DNA of 64,000 nucleotides from an uncultured Parabacteroides sp. (GTDB lineage: Bacteria; Bacteroidota; Bacteroidia; Bacteroidales; Tannerellaceae). Of the stretch, positions 60,430 through 64,000 are shown piece after piece. The notes beneath the pieces are model-generated. The model was not told the DNA's origin. It searched no databases and worked only from the letters and a program-made list of their open reading frames with translations. Where the stretch lies: the NCBI GenBank assembly GCA_949296075.1, contig CASFNG010000005.1, positions 105,367 through 169,366 of the forward strand, given 5' to 3'. A program made the position numbers and the translations under genes. How positions within the stretch are numbered: position 1 is the first letter of the stretch; every line of letters starts with the position of its first letter.

Positions 60430-61944
60430 TTATCTTGGCATGTCGGGCAACGAGAAGCCGTTGTTATACGTATGCTTGATCCATTCGTTAGCCATCTCTG
60501 CGGCGTTAAACTCGGCGAAGCGGCGGTCGAAACGCGGATCTCCGTCAATTACCTTGAAATCATCCACCGTGACGATCTTGATCTTATCGTTCGGGGAGAT
60601 GTTCGTAAACCGCATATTCTCTCCATCCCATTGCAACTCGCGATGCAAACCTTGCAGTCCGGAGAGGCGAACAGCCAAGACTCCCATCACGACCATCTCG
60701 TTGAATGGACCGGAGAACTGGAAGTTGGATGAGGCTTCCGTACGATTCTCCGGGGATTCCTTGCAAGCCCGGATCCAGTCTTGCTCATGGGCGTTGGTAG
60801 ACCATATATCTCCATTGCCACCTTTCACGCGCGGGATGGTCGGTTTGGGCTGGTTGAAATGTTCCATGTCGGAAACCGGTAATAAGGTGGGGTTCATTCC
60901 GTAACAGCCTGTCATGATCTTTCCTTTCGTCCCGATGAAGATGATACCGCCGTTCTCGTCGCCCATCATCTGACCGTCTTTCAACTCTTCCGGACGGGGA
61001 GGCATCAGACCTCCATCGTACCAATAGACCTTCACTTCCGGCATCTTGACATTCCCTTTGGGCGGACGTGCGGGGAATGTATAGGTTACGATCTGTGCGT
61101 GAGGAGGGGAGTACAGGTTACTCAAGGTAGAGCTGCCGATTACGCTGGTCGGATATTTTAAGTCGAGGGCCCAATACAACGGATCCATGATATGGCAAGC
61201 CATATCGCCCAAGGCTCCGGTTCCGAAGTCCCACCATCCGCGCCAGTTCCAAGGGGTATAGACCGGATTATAAGGCCGCTTTTGAGCCGGACCGATCCAT
61301 AAATCCCAATCCAGTGTCTTCGGGCACTTCGGGGTATCGTCCGGCTTCATCAATCCTTGGGGCCAGATGGGACGGTCTGTCCAACAATGTACCTCATATA
61401 CATCGCCGATTACGCCAGACTGTATCCACTCCGCGATCTGCCGGCACCAGTCGAATGAGTTGCCTTGGTTACCCATTTGGGTAGCTACCTTATATTTCTT
61501 CGCCAGTCTGGTAAGCAAACGCGATTCGTAAACGGAGTGGGTAAGCGGTTTTTGCGTATAGCAATGCTTGCCTAACGTGATCGCATGGGCGGTCACGCAG
61601 GCATGTGTATGATCCGGGGTGGCTACCATAATCGCGTCAATGGATTTACCCATCTCATCGAACATGACACGCCAGTCCTTAAAACGTTTAGCCTTCGGAT
61701 AATCCTTGAAGGTCTTGTCCGCGTAGTGCCAATCTACATCACATAAAGCTACGATATTCTCCGTGTTCATGTTGGCGAGGTTACGACGTCCCATGCCGCC
61801 AACGCCGATACCCGCGATATTCAGTTTGTCACTGGGTGCTGTATAACCAAAGGATTTACCGAGTACGGAACCCGGAACGATCGTTAGTCCGGCTGCCGCT
61901 ACGGCCCCGGTCTTGAGAAAACTTCTTCTCGAAATGTTTTTCAT
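60430..61944 (-). CDS. Tat-exported Gfo/Idh/MocA oxidoreductase
   Basis: 504 residues. A twin-arginine signal (ISRRSFLKTGAVAAAGLTIV) directs export of a folded, cofactor-bound enzyme. The Rossmann fold starts LNIAGIGVGGMGRRNLANM, and the family signature is ATPDHTHACVTAHAITLGKH with the catalytic CYTQKPLTHSVYE (Lys). It oxidises or reduces sugars with tightly bound NAD(P), and some members of this group oxidise glycosides at C3. It lies 29 bases after the DUF1080 gene and 21 before the isomerase-like gene. Confidence 0.9.
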   Translation of the reverse strand: MKNISRRSFLKTGAVAAAGLTIVPGSVLGKSFGYTAPSDKLNIAGIGVGGMGRRNLANMNTENIVALCDVDWHYADKTFKDYPKAKRFKDWRVMFDEMGKSIDAIMVATPDHTHACVTAHAITLGKHCYTQKPLTHSVYESRLLTRLAKKYKVATQMGNQGNSFDWCRQIAEWIQSGVIGDVYEVHCWTDRPIWPQGLMKPDDTPKCPKTLDWDLWIGPAQKRPYNPVYTPWNWRGWWDFGTGALGDMACHIMDPLYWALDLKYPTSVIGSSTLSNLYSPPHAQIVTYTFPARPPKGNVKMPEVKVYWYDGGLMPPRPEELKDGQMMGDENGGIIFIGTKGKIMTGCYGMNPTLLPVSDMEHFNQPKPTIPRVKGGNGDIWSTNAHEQDWIRACKESPENRTEASSNFQFSGPFNEMVVMGVLAVRLSGLQGLHRELQWDGENMRFTNISPNDKIKIVTVDDFKVIDGDPRFDRRFAEFNAAEMANEWIKHTYNNGFSLPDMPR

Positions 61945-61973
61945 GACTATTAAATTTATGAGATAACGATATG

Positions 61974-63239
61974 CTATAATGTTTGTAAATGAAGGTTACG
62001 CCAAAGAACCTTGATGCCGCCACCATCATGTATTTGCAAAGCGATTCGTCCTTGACCGGCTCCGATCTTTTCATCCCGGATGTTTACCATCTCCTCTCCG
62101 TTGAGCCAGGTCTGTACATTATCTCCTTGTACCCGGACACGCATCGTGTTCCACTCCCCTTGTTTTAGGATGTTCTCCTTCTCGTCCGGGATCTGTATCA
62201 ACCATCCTCGTCCGTAGGATTCGTAGATGCCGCCCGTGTCAAATCCTTTGGGGGCGACTTCCACTTGCCAGCCGTTTACCTTTACGTCCTCTTCCACGAA
62301 GGAACGAATAAATATGCCGGAATTACCATCCGCTTCCTGTTTGAATTCCACAGAAAGGTCGAAATCGTCGTAATATTCTCGGGTAGCTAAGTAGCCGTAT
62401 TGTTTATCCGGGCCACTTTCGCATACTAATACCCCATCTTTTACATACCATAATTCTGTCCCGTATTTATCCCAGTTCGTAATGTCCTTGCCGTTGAATA
62501 AACGGACCTCTCGTTTCTTGCGGGGAAGTTCCTTGATCTTGATATTACGGAACCATGCGGGATAACCGTGGTCTTGTAAGCAAATCAAGCCTTTATGCGC
62601 CAATCCGTATTCGGGAGCGTTCGCCCATTTACCGCTGTTCTTACGAGAGAACCAATCGTCAGACCAGGCGTCGAACTCTACGGTTTTTTGCCCGTTCATA
62701 AAGTAGGTGACATGTCCATTGTCGAAAATAATCTTAGAGTTATTCCATTCGCCGGCCGGATGTACTTTTATTGTGCTGAAATCCGGTAAATACATTGCGT
62801 AATCCACTCCGCAACGTTGCCAATCTTCCAATGGTTCCGCGAAATTGATGTCATCGATCAGTTGATACTCAGGACCGGAAACGTAGGGAACCGGGTATTG
62901 AGGACGTTCTACCACATGGTATAATAAGCCGCTATTTCCTCCTTTCGAGATTTTCCAGTCCCACGAAAGCTCGAAATTCTCATAAGCCTTGTCGGTGACG
63001 ATGTATCCACTGGCGTCGCTACCTTGTCCGTCCGCTTGGATGGTGCCGTTTACGACTTCCCAAGGTCCGGTCAAGGCGGTCCCGTTATAATCCCGCCAGC
63101 CATCCAAGGTTTCCCCATCGAATAGAAGTTCCCAACCGTCCTCTTTCTCTTGTTCGGTCAATGTGTTATGCTTCGTGTTATCACAGGCGATTAAACTGAA
63201 AGCGGCAGCCATTGCGAACGATACGATTATTATTTTCAT
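61974..63239 (-). CDS. Two-domain DUF1080 (3-keto-disaccharide hydrolase family) lipoprotein
   Basis: 421 residues. The lipobox is AFSLIACDNTK (Cys about 19). Two DUF1080 concanavalin-like domains follow in tandem: the first about residues 30-235 (GWELLFDGETLDGWRDYNGT, DWKISKGGNSGLLYHV, ICLQDHGYPAWFRNIKIKEL), the second about 240-420 (VRLFNGKDITNWDKYGTELW, SVEFKQEADGNSGIFIRSF, IALQIHDGGGIKVLWRNLHL). The family is named for cleavage of 3-keto-glycosides. With the oxidoreductase and TIM-barrel genes that follow, it suggests oxidation-then-cleavage of glycosides outside the cytoplasm. It may read from its own promoter or the duplicated one at 63405-63562. Confidence 0.88.
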   Translation of the reverse strand: MKIIIVSFAMAAAFSLIACDNTKHNTLTEQEKEDGWELLFDGETLDGWRDYNGTALTGPWEVVNGTIQADGQGSDASGYIVTDKAYENFELSWDWKISKGGNSGLLYHVVERPQYPVPYVSGPEYQLIDDINFAEPLEDWQRCGVDYAMYLPDFSTIKVHPAGEWNNSKIIFDNGHVTYFMNGQKTVEFDAWSDDWFSRKNSGKWANAPEYGLAHKGLICLQDHGYPAWFRNIKIKELPRKKREVRLFNGKDITNWDKYGTELWYVKDGVLVCESGPDKQYGYLATREYYDDFDLSVEFKQEADGNSGIFIRSFVEEDVKVNGWQVEVAPKGFDTGGIYESYGRGWLIQIPDEKENILKQGEWNTMRVRVQGDNVQTWLNGEEMVNIRDEKIGAGQGRIALQIHDGGGIKVLWRNLHLQTL

Positions 63240-63404
63240 GTCTGTATAATTTTGTTGTTAATACAAATTGGCAATGTTTTATATATGAGACAATCTTGGG
63301 GCAAGGGATACGTAAGTTCTTTTCCCTTTTTTATTTATTTTAACGGATGCGTATGGCAGCGATCGGCCATTTGTTTTAAACCGGTTCACTTATCACATGA
63401 CCCG

Positions 63405-63562
63405 GTTTTTCATGTCTCAGCTATTTAATATCTGTATATTATTGTGCAAAACTAAAAAAAATCGGGGAATATCGGCATGAAGTGAAAGAAAAACATCGTG
63501 AGCCTTTCCATAAATCCTCCGCGTCGTTTCCAAAAAGATAGCGCATCTTTTTGGGGAGAAAC
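63405..63562. repeat. Direct repeat copy 2 (captured DUF4831 promoter and start)
   Basis: 158 bp matching 57204-57359. On the minus strand it keeps the TAGTTTTG -7 box (63447-63454) and the DUF4831 start, giving a stub ORF MKNRVM before a stop, 165 bases upstream of the DUF1080 gene. No transposase or terminal inverted repeat is associated. Confidence 0.9.
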
Positions 63563-64000
63563 CCTATATCGCGGAAAACAGGGATACCTAAACAGGTATA
63601 TACATGAACGTAAAGGATGGTCTCCCTTTTCGTGGAACAGGGAGAAACCCGAAAGTATATCCCTCTGAAACGGGGAAATGATGTTTTTTATCGGTTGACA
63701 ATGAGATGTTTACGTGTTGGTATGAATAAATGAGGCAGCAAGTGCCGGAAAATCTATTGTAGGAATGTGTTTCTCTATTAACTTTGTAAGCGCACACTAA
63801 TCCTGCGACTTAAAAAATGAGGAAAGCGATAAGGCAGTACGGACATATGTCCTTCACGCAGCCAGCGGCACTGACTGTTGCCGACTGTCGCCGCGGCCCG
63901 ATGGGGGAGGCGGCGGTTATCCTCGTGTGTGAAAATAGGTGTAGAAATATCGCTGAAAATTTGCGTATGTGTAGATTTGGGAGTCACTCACACACACACA
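63563..64000. other. Non-coding tail of the window
   Basis: About 440 bases with no supported gene. It ends in a CA dinucleotide run cut by the window edge. Short open frames here lack ribosome sites and family similarity. Confidence 0.5.

Noticed and set aside
57204-63562. Flanking repeats as ends of an insertion sequence or transposon
   Set aside because: The repeats are direct, about 157 bp, contain a host promoter, and no transposase lies between them.
63980-64000. CA dinucleotide run as a repeat locus
   Set aside because: Cut by the window edge; too little sequence to judge.
1-64000. CRISPR arrays, rRNA or tRNA genes
   Set aside because: No regularly spaced repeats and no cloverleaf or rRNA-like segments were seen in the gaps I read.

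Overview
The window looks like a Bacteroidota gut commensal, most likely Parabacteroides and possibly P. distasonis. This rests on gldE/gldD, a menaquinone methyltransferase, a SusD remnant with an ECF sigma/FecR pair, several Bacteroidales-only DUF families (DUF3256, DUF4831, DUF4923, DUF5715), and promoters of the Bacteroidetes form TTTG-N19-TAnnTTTG. The genus is an inference from gene content and was not tested by a database search.

Positions 1 to about 19,950 form an integrated mobilizable island whose left end lies outside the window. Its right part, all on the minus strand, is the backbone: an HTH/zinc-ribbon protein, a tyrosine integrase, an excisionase-like HTH protein, a DUF3987 ATPase, a DUF6371/Toprim primase-like protein, a winged-helix protein, a MobC-like protein, a relaxase and a small membrane-anchored mobilization protein. 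The left part is cargo: a PD-(D/E)XK nuclease-like gene, then a plus-strand type I restriction-modification operon (XRE regulator, hsdR, hsdM, a RhuM-family gene, an unknown 126-residue gene, and hsdS). The hsdS region is an invertible shufflon. Four copies of an 18-bp core (CGATAAATGATAATTTAG or its complement) bound the specificity modules, and a dedicated tyrosine recombinase lies among them. In the sequenced orientation the hsdS next to hsdM is only half length, a full-length hsdS lies on the opposite strand behind the recombinase, and a third C-terminal module has no N-terminal partner.

From about 19,955 the sequence is GC-richer core chromosome. dnaK, ribonuclease G, a 29-residue ribosome-associated-type basic protein and HU read leftwards. 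mutY-ssb-gldE-gldD-PPTase read rightwards and meet the leftward operon phoH-purC-menG-aroE tail to tail. Next come small envelope and metabolic genes (lipoprotein, acetyltransferase, PHP phosphoesterase, DUF1349, DUF5715), then a membrane-protein/winged-helix/GH2 cluster preceded by two matching palindromes. After that are threonine ammonia-lyase, thioredoxin, a Dcu-type dicarboxylate transporter, a second GH2 enzyme, PAP2 phosphatase, diacylglycerol kinase, a NahK-like sugar kinase, L31 type B, class II aldolase, truA, an EamA transporter, DUF3256, PepSY-like, a POT peptide transporter and DUF4831.

The last 7 kb hold a remodelled glycan locus. ECF sigma and FecR anti-sigma genes are followed only by an 84-codon C-terminal scrap of susD; susC and most of susD are missing. 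Upstream of them on the same strand is a three-gene set typical of 3-keto-glycoside chemistry: DUF1080 lipoprotein, Tat-exported Gfo/Idh/MocA oxidoreductase and secreted TIM-barrel isomerase-like protein. The block is bracketed by two nearly identical direct repeats of about 157 bp. These repeats are the promoter, leader and first codons of the DUF4831 gene, so the second copy may act as a captured promoter for the sugar genes.
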